DNA of 64,000 nt from NCBI RefSeq assembly GCF_023347255.1, contig NZ_CP094466.1, forward strand, positions 2,728,001-2,792,000, read 5' to 3'. Under the pieces are notes generated by a model. It saw nothing but the letters and a program-made list of their open reading frames with translations. It had not been told where the DNA came from and searched no databases. The translations under genes and the position numbers were made by a program. Numbering within the stretch: position 1 is the stretch's first letter; every line of letters starts with the position of its first letter. The DNA comes from Faecalibacterium sp. I4-3-84 (GTDB taxonomy: Bacteria > Bacillota > Clostridia > Oscillospirales > Ruminococcaceae). This document shows positions 22,999 through 30,970 of this stretch, in pieces.

Positions 22999-23826
22999 TC
23001 AGCGGTTGCCTAGCTGCCAGAAAGCAACAGCGCTGGCAGCGGCAACGTTCAGGGAATCCACGCCGTGGGACATAGGGATTTTTACGGTGTAGTCACAGGC
23101 GGCAATGGTGCTGTGGGCAAGGCCGTCACCCTCTGTGCCCAGCACGATGGCGAGCTTCGGCTCGGCGGAAAGAGCGCTGTCGTCAATGCTTACGGAGCGG
23201 TCGCTCAGAGCCATGGCAGCAGTCTTGAAGCCAAGGCCGTGCAGTTGAGCAATGCCGTTTTCCGGCCAGTCGGCAGGGCAGGTGCCGATCTGCGCCCAGG
23301 GCACCTGAAACACGGTGCCCATGCTCACACGCACGGCACGGCGGCACAGCGGGTCGCAGCAGGAAGGAGTAACGAGCACGGCATCCATGTTCAGTGCAGC
23401 GGCGCTGCGGAAGATCGCTCCCACATTGGTGGAGTCCACAATGCCCTCCAGAACGGCCACCCGGCGGGCATTGCGGCAGACCTCTTCCACGCTGCGCGGC
23501 AGCGGGCGGCGGAAGGCGCACAGCACGCCGCGGGTCAGCTCGAAGCCGGTCAGGCTGGCAAGGGTCTCGCGGTCGGCTGTGTACACCGGGGCATCGCCGC
23601 AACGGGTCAGGATATCGGCAGCCGGGCCGGTGATCTGTTTACGCTCCATGAGCAGGGAGAGCGGTGTGTATCCGGCATCCAGCGCGCGGGCGATCACCTT
23701 GGGGCTTTCGGCAATAAAGATGCCTTTTTCCGGTTCCAGACGATTGCGCAGCTGCGCCTGCGTCAGGCGGGCATAGACATCCAGCTCCGGTGCGGAAAGG
23801 TCTGTGATCTCGACAATATTCGGCAT
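22999..23826 (-). CDS. TrmH/SpoU-family RNA 2'-O-methyltransferase
   Basis: This 275-aa enzyme has an N-terminal substrate-binding domain (residues ~1-100, including QAQLRNRLEPEKGIFIAESPKV) and a SPOUT catalytic domain. The three SpoU motifs are present: STNVGAIFRSAAAL (~residues 131-144), VLGTEGDGL (~229-237) and IPMSHGVDSLNVAAASAVA (~250-268), which make the knotted SAM site. It methylates ribose 2'-OH in tRNA or rRNA; the length and N-terminal domain fit an rRNA/tRNA methyltransferase of the TrmH/YsgA type, but the exact nucleotide is unknown. Monocistronic with its own promoter at 23860-23888. Confidence 0.9.
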   Translation of the reverse strand: MPNIVEITDLSAPELDVYARLTQAQLRNRLEPEKGIFIAESPKVIARALDAGYTPLSLLMERKQITGPAADILTRCGDAPVYTADRETLASLTGFELTRGVLCAFRRPLPRSVEEVCRNARRVAVLEGIVDSTNVGAIFRSAAALNMDAVLVTPSCCDPLCRRAVRVSMGTVFQVPWAQIGTCPADWPENGIAQLHGLGFKTAAMALSDRSVSIDDSALSAEPKLAIVLGTEGDGLAHSTIAACDYTVKIPMSHGVDSLNVAAASAVAFWQLGNR

Positions 23827-23859
23827 AAGGAAGTTCTCCTTTGGAAAAGCTTTTTTCTT

Positions 23860-23888
23860 ATTCTAACACAACCTGTGAGGGAATGCAA
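23860..23888 (-). promoter_or_regulatory. Promoter of the SpoU methyltransferase gene
   Basis: Read on the minus strand: TTGCAT (23883-23888), 17-bp spacer, TAGAAT (23860-23865). Confidence 0.65.
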
Positions 23889-24023
23889 AGTGCGGGCCGG
23901 GCACGGGCCGTATTTTCGGCGCTGGCAGAGCGCAGGGATACACATGCCGGATATGTAAAACTGATATGAGCCAAGCTGTAAAAATATATTATAATAGGGT
24001 ACGAAAAGAGGGGAAAAGGTAAT

Positions 24024-24824
24024 ATGAAAACAAAACATCATGGGCAGATGTCAGAGTCCTTCCTGACGGCGGTGTTCCTTTCGCTTTCGGGCGGGCTGCA
24101 GGATGCCTATACGTATCTGTTCCGCGGTAAGGTGTTTGCAAATGCACAGACCGGCAACATCGTGCTGCTGAGTGCCAACATCATGGATGGTCAGTGGGAT
24201 CGGGTGCTGCACTATCTGGTTCCTCTGTGTGCTTTTGCGCTGGGCGTACTGGTGGCAGAAAAGATGCGGGAGCGCTTCTGCGACATGCAGCGGCTTCACT
24301 GGCGGCAGCTGGTGGTGCTGGGCGAAGTGCTTCTGCTGTTCATTGTAGGTCTTTTACCGCAGGAGCAGAATCTGCTGGCAAACGCCATCGTTTCCTTCTC
24401 CTGTGCAATGCAGGTGCAGGCGTTCCGCAAGGTGAACGGCTATGCATTTGCCAGCACCATGTGCATTGGTGACCTGCGTAGCGGTGTGGAAGCATTCTGC
24501 ATCTGGTGCAAGACCCATGAACCGAAAGTTAAGGATCGGATGATGCGTTATTTTGGCATCATTCTGTTGTTCGCGGTGGGTGCCGGTATTGGAAGCATGG
24601 GCACAGCGCGGCTGGCAGGAGAGACCATCTGGATCTCCTGCGGGCTGCTGCTGGTAAGTTTTGCACTCATGTTCATCCGGGAAGAAATCGAAGAAAACCC
24701 TGCGATCGAAAAGGATCTGGCTGAGATCCGGCAGGAGACACGGGAGATCGACCGGACTCTCAAGCAGGAACTGAAGGAAGAGCGCGAGGAACTGCATGAG
24801 GAATTACATGAGAAATTGAGATAA
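24024..24824 (+). CDS. YoaK/DUF1275-family membrane protein
   Basis: This 266-aa protein has the DUF1275 pattern: SLSGGLQDAYTYLFRGKVFANAQTGNIVLLS (~residues 21-51), followed by hydrophobic segments (LCAFALGVLVAEK; LVVLGEVLLLFIVGLLP; YFGIILLFAVGAGIGSMG; ISCGLLLVSFALMFI) consistent with about six membrane helices. A charged coiled-coil tail of ~50 residues rich in Glu/Lys/Arg (from EEIEENPAIEK) extends the usual family length into the cytoplasm. Function is unknown; transport of small solutes has been suggested for the family. Single gene ended by a bidirectional terminator. Confidence 0.88.
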   Translation: MKTKHHGQMSESFLTAVFLSLSGGLQDAYTYLFRGKVFANAQTGNIVLLSANIMDGQWDRVLHYLVPLCAFALGVLVAEKMRERFCDMQRLHWRQLVVLGEVLLLFIVGLLPQEQNLLANAIVSFSCAMQVQAFRKVNGYAFASTMCIGDLRSGVEAFCIWCKTHEPKVKDRMMRYFGIILLFAVGAGIGSMGTARLAGETIWISCGLLLVSFALMFIREEIEENPAIEKDLAEIRQETREIDRTLKQELKEEREELHEELHEKLR

Positions 24825-24837
24825 ATCACCGGACATC

Positions 24838-24874
24838 AAAAAAGGAGCCGCTGCGTGATGCAGCGACTCCTTTT
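24838..24874. terminator. Bidirectional terminator
   Basis: AAAAAAGGAG-C-CGCTGC pairs with GCAGCG-A-CTCCTTTT. It serves the convergent DUF1275 gene and ABC transporter gene. Confidence 0.85.
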
Positions 24875-24892
24875 GCTTGTCGAGAAAGGAAA

Positions 24893-27800
24893 TTACTCAG
24901 AACGCAGGGCGGTGACGGGGTTGCACTTGGCTGCGCTGCGGGCGGGAATCAGACCGCCAAGGATCGTGAGCAGGGTCGCCAGAACGATCAGGACCAGTGC
25001 AGCTTTGGGCGGCAGCACAGCGGTGACGCTGGTGGTTCCTGCAATGGAGTGGATGAGCATGTTGCCAGGGATCAGCAGCAGCAGGCACAGGCCCACACCG
25101 ATCACGCCGGAGCACATTCCGATAATGAAGGTCTCGGCATTGAACACCTCGGAGACATTGTGCTTGGATGCACCGATGGCACGCAGAATACCGATCTCCT
25201 TGCGGCGTTCCAGCACGCTGATATAGGTGATGACACCGATCATGATGGAAGAAACCACCAGCGAGATGGCAACAAAGGCCACCAGCACATTGCTGACCAT
25301 ATCTACAATCCTGGTCACGGCGCTCATCAGGGTGCCAACCGTATCCGAGAATACGATCACCTTGTCCTCTTCTCCCTGCGCACGCATGGCGGCGTTGTAG
25401 GCGTTCAGGCTGTCCACGATGCGGTTCTTGGCCTCAAAGCTCTTGGGGTAGATCCAGATGCTGCCGGGCTTGGCATAATCCGAATAGCCCAGTGCACCAA
25501 GAACACTGCCGTAGGAGGTGGTGCTGGACTGCAGGTTCATTTTGACCAGATCCACAAGGTCGTCGGTGCTCATGTTCACCTGCACGGCACTCTGGAACAC
25601 AGTGGGGTCGATCTTCAGGGCATCTTCCACCTGACTGCTGAGCTGAGCGATGTTGTTCTGGATGGCGGACTGGATCTGCTGGCTGAACTGAGTGGTCAGC
25701 TGAGTCATCAGCTGCTGCATCACGGTGCTCATCTGGGTCTGAATGGCAGCGGTAAGTTTGGTCTGCAGAGCTTCGCCCAGCTTCTGACTCAGCTGTTCCG
25801 AGTAGCTTTGCAGATAGCTCGTCATGATGCCCTGCAGGTTCTGCTGAAGTGAAGCGGTGAACTGCTCCTGCAGGCCGGTGGTGTCCAGCAGGTCGCCCAT
25901 GGATTCGGACAGAAGCTGTTTGAACTGGTCGCTCTCCATATAGGAAGAGAAACCGATCTTATCCAGATTCAAGATGCCGTTGCCGATGATATAGCGCTTA
26001 TAGCCATTCATGATCTTCTTCATCAGGCTCTGCAGCGCATCCTCCGAGACGGACAGGTCCATATCGGCAAACAACTGGCTCAGATCCAGCGCGTCCATGT
26101 CCGGCAGCTCCACATCGCTCATGTCGATGTCGCTCAGGTCCAGATCGCTCAGATCCAGCTGGAACGCGGACGGATCAAGGATGGAGGAAACGTCAAAGCT
26201 GCCATCCTGCAGATCAAATGCACCGCTCAGGTCGAACTGCAGCTTGCTTGCATCGAACTGGAAGGAATCCTTCAGCATATCGGTATCCACCGAGAACAGG
26301 GAAGAAATGTCAAGATCGGTTTTGCGCTGGTCGGCATCAAAGCGCTCGCCGGTCAGCACGTTCACTTCCGGGTCGGCAAGCTGCTGCTTTACCACTTCAC
26401 TTTCGGCTGCATGGTCGATGGCGTAGTTGGTGAGTGCATGGGTATAGGCAACGCCTATGGGCAGAATGGTGGAGCTGGCATCTGCGCGGGGCTGCACCAC
26501 GCCCACGATGGTCAGATCCGGACTGTTTTCCACAAGCTGCTCCACATACGCTTCATCGTCGGAGCGGTTGCGCCAGATCTGGCGTTCTTCGTCATAAACG
26601 TAATAGTCTGAGTTGGTAACGATCTTATATTTCAGGCCCACAAAGGTATCGTAGGGGTAGGTGCCGTAGCCGGTGGGAGCCTGTGTGTTCTTGTTTTTTG
26701 CGTACTCCTGCAGAAAACGCATCATCACGCTGTCGTCCTCAATGCCCAGAATATAAAGAGCGTAGTCGCTGATGCTGCCATCCGAATTCAGCACAAGAAC
26801 GGCCTCGTTGTAGCTTTTCGGCCAGCGGCCTGCCTTGACATCGTACTGATCTTCGTACAGCGAAGGCTCTTCGGCCATCTCGGTAAACACGCTCTGGTTG
26901 GTCATGGAAGAGACGATGCCGGCGGCAGAGGTGGTGTTGTTCAGCGCAGAAAGGCTGCTGTCCGGGAAGATCTGGCGCACGGTGCCGTCCTTGTTCTGGC
27001 GGTAGATCAGCGGTACGGTGCCGTAGGTATACTCGATGGAAGCAGCATCCTCCGAGATGGTGCACTCGCTGCTGTCCAGATATTTTTTCAGGGAAGCAAG
27101 GTCATTGACAGAGGAATTATCTTCGGTCAGCTGGCTCAGCAGTTCACGCACCGTGACCATGCCCTCCGGGGTGGAAGAAGCGCTGGTGGTGCCCACATTG
27201 GTGTTGTCGGCAACGGCACTGGTGTAGCTTTCCGGGTCCAGCAGGGCGGCAAGGTCCACGCCGGTGGTCGAGAGCTGCAGCGGATATTCCGAAAGGGTGG
27301 AGCGTTCCATCTCTTGGATATAATTGCTCACACCGGCCGAGAGCGAAAGGATGAGCGCAATGCCGATGATGCCGATGGAACCGGCAAACGCGGTGAGCAG
27401 GGTGCGGGTCTTTTTGGTGAGCAGGTTGTTGAAGCTCAGCGCGAGAGCGGTGAGCGGCGACATGGAAGAACGGCCCAGATTTTTGTGCACCGGCGGCACC
27501 TGAGCGGAATCATCCGGCGTAAACGGTGCGGTGTCCGATTGGATCACGCCGTCCCGCAGGCGGACGATGCGGGTAGCATACTGCTCTGCAAGCTCCGGGT
27601 TATGGGTGACCATGACTACAAGGCGGTCTTTGGCCACCTCCTTCAGCAGCTCCATCACCTGAATGCTGGTGTCGCTGTCCAGTGCGCCAGTCGGCTCGTC
27701 GGCCAGCAGGATGTCGGGGTTGTTGACCAGTGCGCGGGCAATGGCCACACGCTGCATCTGGCCGCCGGACATTTCGCTGGGGTGCTTGTGCAGCTGGTCG

Positions 27801-28195
27801 CCCAGACCTACCTGCTCCAGCGCCTTGGTGGCCCGGCTGCGGCGCTCGGCACCGGAAATGCCGGAGATGGTCAGCGCCAGCTCCACATTGGAAAGCACTG
27901 TCTGGTGCGGGATGAGGTTATAGCTCTGGAACACAAAGCCAATGGTGTGGTTGCGGTAAGAGTCCCAGTCGCGGTCGGTATATTTTTTGGTGGAGATGCC
28001 GTTGATGATCAGATCACCGCTGTCGTAGCGGTCCAGACCGCCAATGACGTTCAGCAGGGTGGTCTTACCGGAACCGCTGGGGCCGAGAATGGCGACGAAT
28101 TCGTTGTCCCGCAGGTTCAGGCTGACATCATCCAGTGCTTTCTGCACCAGATCGCCGGTCTTGTATTCTTTCTTGATGTGGTTGAGTTGGAGCAT
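24893..28195 (-). CDS. Fused ABC transporter, ATPase plus FtsX/MacB-type permease
   Basis: This 1100-aa protein joins an ATP-binding domain (Walker A GPSGSGKT ~residue 36; signature MSGGQMQRVAIARAL ~140; Walker B LLADEPTGALD ~163) to a permease of the MacB/FtsX type. The first transmembrane helix (GIIGIALILSLSAGV, ~285) and the last three (from VLVAFVAISLVVSSIMIG, ~960; GVIGVGLCLLLLIPG; ALVLIVLATLLTILGGLI) frame a ~650-residue extracellular part. That part contains an Asp/Leu/Ser repeat (DLSDLDLSDIDMSDVELPDM) and a Gln/Ser/Thr-rich helical stretch. ERRKEIGILRAIGAS follows the second helix, as in the family. The start MLQLNH is chosen; 16 upstream codons lack homology. Such systems export peptides or antibiotics or act in the envelope; no regulator is adjacent. 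Confidence 0.9.
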   Translation of the reverse strand: MLQLNHIKKEYKTGDLVQKALDDVSLNLRDNEFVAILGPSGSGKTTLLNVIGGLDRYDSGDLIINGISTKKYTDRDWDSYRNHTIGFVFQSYNLIPHQTVLSNVELALTISGISGAERRSRATKALEQVGLGDQLHKHPSEMSGGQMQRVAIARALVNNPDILLADEPTGALDSDTSIQVMELLKEVAKDRLVVMVTHNPELAEQYATRIVRLRDGVIQSDTAPFTPDDSAQVPPVHKNLGRSSMSPLTALALSFNNLLTKKTRTLLTAFAGSIGIIGIALILSLSAGVSNYIQEMERSTLSEYPLQLSTTGVDLAALLDPESYTSAVADNTNVGTTSASSTPEGMVTVRELLSQLTEDNSSVNDLASLKKYLDSSECTISEDAASIEYTYGTVPLIYRQNKDGTVRQIFPDSSLSALNNTTSAAGIVSSMTNQSVFTEMAEEPSLYEDQYDVKAGRWPKSYNEAVLVLNSDGSISDYALYILGIEDDSVMMRFLQEYAKNKNTQAPTGYGTYPYDTFVGLKYKIVTNSDYYVYDEERQIWRNRSDDEAYVEQLVENSPDLTIVGVVQPRADASSTILPIGVAYTHALTNYAIDHAAESEVVKQQLADPEVNVLTGERFDADQRKTDLDISSLFSVDTDMLKDSFQFDASKLQFDLSGAFDLQDGSFDVSSILDPSAFQLDLSDLDLSDIDMSDVELPDMDALDLSQLFADMDLSVSEDALQSLMKKIMNGYKRYIIGNGILNLDKIGFSSYMESDQFKQLLSESMGDLLDTTGLQEQFTASLQQNLQGIMTSYLQSYSEQLSQKLGEALQTKLTAAIQTQMSTVMQQLMTQLTTQFSQQIQSAIQNNIAQLSSQVEDALKIDPTVFQSAVQVNMSTDDLVDLVKMNLQSSTTSYGSVLGALGYSDYAKPGSIWIYPKSFEAKNRIVDSLNAYNAAMRAQGEEDKVIVFSDTVGTLMSAVTRIVDMVSNVLVAFVAISLVVSSIMIGVITYISVLERRKEIGILRAIGASKHNVSEVFNAETFIIGMCSGVIGVGLCLLLLIPGNMLIHSIAGTTSVTAVLPPKAALVLIVLATLLTILGGLIPARSAAKCNPVTALRSE

Positions 28196-28620
28196 GTGTG
28201 AGCCTTTCCGGCGCATCCTCGCAGGAACGCTGCCGCTATACATTATAATAAACTGCCCGGATACAGGACCCGCAGCAAGGCGTTATACACTTCTATTTTA
28301 CCGGAACAATATGAAAAAACTGTGTATATTTCAACGTAAATTTTGACCGGACCGGTATTTTTGGCTTTTGAGGCAGAAAAACAGGAAAATAAAGGAAAAA
28401 TTGACGTGGAGGTTGAATTTGCGTCGCCGTCGTGCTATTTTAATAGCGGAAGATCCTGATAAAACGGAAAAACATCACGAAAGCAGAATTACACTGCCAA
28501 TACGACGCAAAAAATCTGCGATCAAACGCAAGTATAAAATAAAATGTGCCGCGGAACAGAAAAACACGACAAAAAAATGCAACGAATGTGATTTTGATGT
28601 TTTTAGACGCTTTTTCAGGA
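28196..28620. other. AT-rich non-coding stretch
   Basis: No supported gene. An open frame at 28368-28646 is Lys/Arg-rich, without a ribosome site, and follows base composition rather than a protein pattern. The stretch separates the leftward ABC gene from the rightward regulatory operon. Confidence 0.6.
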
Positions 28621-28649
28621 TTGAACCAGCCCTCCTTGCTCTTTAAAAT
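28621..28649 (+). promoter_or_regulatory. Promoter of the regulatory operon
   Basis: TTGAAC (28621-28626), 17-bp spacer, TAAAAT (28644-28649), 66 bp before the first start codon. Confidence 0.65.
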
Positions 28650-28714
28650 AAGATAAGAAAAACAAGGAATGCCTTAAAAATGTCGCAGGACCTTGTAGCA
28701 AGGGAGGAAAAATT

Positions 28715-29020
28715 ATGGAACGTACATTTTCACCTATGATCCGTCAGTTTTCGGCAATCGACGGGTTGCAGAAAGCATATACGCTGGTATACTCAATGGA
28801 TACAGGCAACGAAGACGGCTGCTGCCTGACGCTTTGCCGTACCGGGAACCGGCAGTACATGCAAAGCTGCTACATTGCAGCTGCACCAGAGTTCTGCTAC
28901 CGGATCCTGCGCTATCTGTGTGAGAATGGTGTCCAGCCGGAGATCTGGCAGGATGTGGTAGAAGAACTGACCGATACAGAACAGCTCAGGCAGAAAGGCG
29001 GCGCGTTGCGTGGAGAGTGA
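28715..29020 (+). CDS. Small conserved protein, DUF6514-like
   Basis: This 101-aa protein has AYTLVYSMDTGNEDGCCLTLC (~residues 21-41), then YCRILRYLCENGVQPEIWQDVVEEL (~residues 68-90): a beta-rich N-terminal half followed by two helices. This is the layout of a small Firmicute family of unknown function (DUF6514-like). An AAGGGAGG site lies 8 bases upstream. It is first in an operon with a Spo0A-like protein, whose GTG start overlaps its end by 11 bases, and a kinase-like ATPase. It may be a modulator of that pair; this is inference. Confidence 0.55.
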   Translation: MERTFSPMIRQFSAIDGLQKAYTLVYSMDTGNEDGCCLTLCRTGNRQYMQSCYIAAAPEFCYRILRYLCENGVQPEIWQDVVEELTDTEQLRQKGGALRGE

Positions 29021-29747
29021 GCACACAGCAAAAACGCTGCAGATCGCCCTTGGAAGCTACGACCGCAAGGAACTGCGGGTGGAAAAGAACTACCTGCAGG
29101 AGCAAAGCCCTGCGTTGGAGTGCACCTGCTTCCAGAACGGCGGCCGTCTGCTGGAACAGCTGCGTCAGGGCCGTCAGTTTGATGTTGTGATCCTCTGCAG
29201 CCAGCTGGAAGATATGAGCGGGCTGGAGTTTTTAATGAATATCCGCAGCATGGATCCCAAACCGAATGTTGTTCTGTTTGATGAGGGCAGGCGGCAGAAT
29301 ACGAGTGCCATCTGTCTGGAATCGGGCGATGGGTTCTGCTATGTGGGCCATGCCGAACTGAAGAACCTGCTGTGGGAGCTGTACCGCCTGCCGGGACGGC
29401 AGAGCCAGCGCATAGAACGCAAGTGTCAGGAACTGTACGAGGGATGGGGCATCCAGCTGCCGGACGTGAACTGCAACTATCTTTCCTGTGCGGTGGGCGT
29501 GGTGTACGGCACCAGCCAGAAGCTGGCCATCCGCAAGGAGATCCTGCAGGCGGTGAGCGAGCAGTACGATGTGTCGGTCTCTGCTGTGGACAGCGGCATC
29601 CGGCGTATGATCGACCAGCTGGAAGCAAAGCCCTCGGTCAAGTGGCTGCGCTTCAAGGAAGAAAGCGGATTTGCGGACGAGAAACCTACCACTGGTAAAC
29701 TGATCTACACAGTCAAGAATTATCTTCAGCGTCAGAAGGACGACTGA
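29010..29747 (+). CDS. Spo0A-like regulator with degenerate receiver domain
   Basis: This 245-aa protein carries a receiver-like N-terminal domain (~residues 9-125) and a Spo0A-type DNA-binding C-terminus. In the receiver, FDVVILCSQLEDMSGLEFL has Cys where the phosphoacceptor Asp normally stands (compare YDLIILDIEMPGMDG), and the acidic pair near the N-terminus is reduced (GSYDRKE). It therefore probably cannot be phosphorylated in the usual way. The C-terminal half (YEGWGIQLPDVNCNYLSCAVG, then QKLAIRKEILQAVSEQYDVSVSAVDSGIRRMIDQLEA) follows the Spo0A effector domain, including the HTH. The start is GTG at 29010, overlapping the previous gene. A kinase-like protein follows. In a lineage that does not sporulate this points to a repurposed regulator. 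Confidence 0.72.
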   Translation: MESEHTAKTLQIALGSYDRKELRVEKNYLQEQSPALECTCFQNGGRLLEQLRQGRQFDVVILCSQLEDMSGLEFLMNIRSMDPKPNVVLFDEGRRQNTSAICLESGDGFCYVGHAELKNLLWELYRLPGRQSQRIERKCQELYEGWGIQLPDVNCNYLSCAVGVVYGTSQKLAIRKEILQAVSEQYDVSVSAVDSGIRRMIDQLEAKPSVKWLRFKEESGFADEKPTTGKLIYTVKNYLQRQKDD

Positions 29748-29773
29748 GCATAAAACACAGGAGGCGCAAGGGT

Positions 29774-30619
29774 ATGGAGCAGATGCGGCAGAACGAGGCG
29801 GGTGCACTGACCGCGCAGGCGGTCCCGCAGAAGGATGTGGAACAGGCATGCTTCCATGCACTGGGTCTGATCGGACGCAATTGCGAATATCTGGACCAGC
29901 ACCTTGCGCATGTGGGTGCCGACCAGCAGACCCGACAGGCGGTGAACGATATCAGCGCTGCGGCGGCAAGGCTGGACCGCACTGTGAACGAAGTGATGTC
30001 GCTGCTGGATTTTCTGCGCACCGAGGAAGACCCGCGGCTCTATCCGCTGGACCTGTGCCAGCTGCTGCAGCAGGTCGCCGCACAGGCCGATATGGTGCAG
30101 GCGCAGCTTGGGGTGGAACTGACGCTGGACTATGGCGGCTGGACAGCCTGCCGGATCATGGCGGACCGCAGTGATGCAGAACTGCTGTGCCTGCATCTGC
30201 TTTCGAATGCCTTGCGAGCCTGCAGTGCGGGCGGCAAAGTGCGGCTGATGCTGCGCCGCAGCGAAAGCTTCTGGCAGCTGACGGTGATGGATAATGGCTG
30301 CGGCCTGCCGGAAGCAGGCGAGGATACATGGCTGGAGAACCGGCGCTGCTTTCTGGGCGGCGCAAAGCTGGGCCTGCTGCTCTGCCGCGAGTGCTGCCGC
30401 CGTATGGGCTGGGGCCTGCGGGTGGAGCGCGCACCGGAAAAGGGCACACAGGCAGTGGTGACCATTCCGCTGTGCGCCGACCGCATGGCGGAGCCGACGG
30501 TAGAGCTGCATACGGGCGGCGATACGGCACAGGCACAGCAGCATCAGTACCAGCTGCGCAATATGCTGGTGCGGGAGCTGCGTACCATGCCGGAGCGCGG
30601 CGACCCGGACGAGCTGTGA
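29774..30619 (+). CDS. Histidine-kinase-like ATPase
   Basis: This 281-aa soluble protein has a helical region (residues ~20-100, with FHALGLIGRNCEYLDQHL as the likely dimerisation helix) and a GHKL ATPase domain. The N-box is LLSNALRAC (~residue 145), the G1 box DNGCGLP (~residue 176) and a G2-like GGAKLGLLLCR (~residue 197). No membrane or sensor domain is present, and the phosphoryl His in the first helix is uncertain, as the usual HDxxN/P context is missing. It lies 26 bases after the Spo0A-like gene, so the two likely work together. Whether phosphate is transferred at all is doubtful because the partner lacks the Asp. Confidence 0.72.
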   Translation: MEQMRQNEAGALTAQAVPQKDVEQACFHALGLIGRNCEYLDQHLAHVGADQQTRQAVNDISAAAARLDRTVNEVMSLLDFLRTEEDPRLYPLDLCQLLQQVAAQADMVQAQLGVELTLDYGGWTACRIMADRSDAELLCLHLLSNALRACSAGGKVRLMLRRSESFWQLTVMDNGCGLPEAGEDTWLENRRCFLGGAKLGLLLCRECCRRMGWGLRVERAPEKGTQAVVTIPLCADRMAEPTVELHTGGDTAQAQQHQYQLRNMLVRELRTMPERGDPDEL

Positions 30620-30649
30620 TGCATGCTGCATGATTGCATTATAATAATG

Positions 30650-30697
30650 AAAAAGGACTGCTGCGGGGGAGATGCTCCTGTGCGGCAGTCCTTTTTT
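30650..30697 (+). terminator. Terminator of the regulatory operon
   Basis: AAAAAGGACTGC pairs with GCAGTCCTTTTTT across a GC-rich loop. Confidence 0.85.
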
Positions 30698-30823
30698 GTT
30701 GGCAAAGGTTAAAAAACTTTGCCGAGACACCGGTGCAGCCGCATAAAAAGCGACAAGTTCACAAAATGTTTAACTTTTTGAGCGGAAAATACTATTTTTT
30801 CTGTGTAAAATAAAGGACGCTGA

Positions 30824-30852
30824 TTGATTGTGCCGCAAAATTGGATTATAAT
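30824..30852 (+). promoter_or_regulatory. Promoter of the activase operon
   Basis: TTGATT (30824-30829), 17-bp spacer, TATAAT (30847-30852). The 350-bp gap 30620-30970 also holds a TTAACAA half-site (30885-30891) and a CCGG-rich hairpin before the ribosome site; no gene is seen. Confidence 0.65.
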
Positions 30853-30970
30853 ACATTTGTATGCGAATTGACAAAATGATTCGTTAACAAACTAATTTTT
30901 GGCAAAGAAATTGATTTTGCCGTCCACCGGGGGCTTTGCCTCCGGCATTTGTCCTTAGGAGGAAAACAAC

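Noticed and set aside
28368-28646. A 92-codon Lys/Arg-rich frame in the AT-rich gap
   Set aside because: No ribosome site, no hydrophobic core, and composition explained by AT-rich DNA.
30880-30895. Possible Rex operator (TTAACAA half-site) upstream of the activase gene
   Set aside because: The other half-site is poor, so redox control by Rex is not supported.
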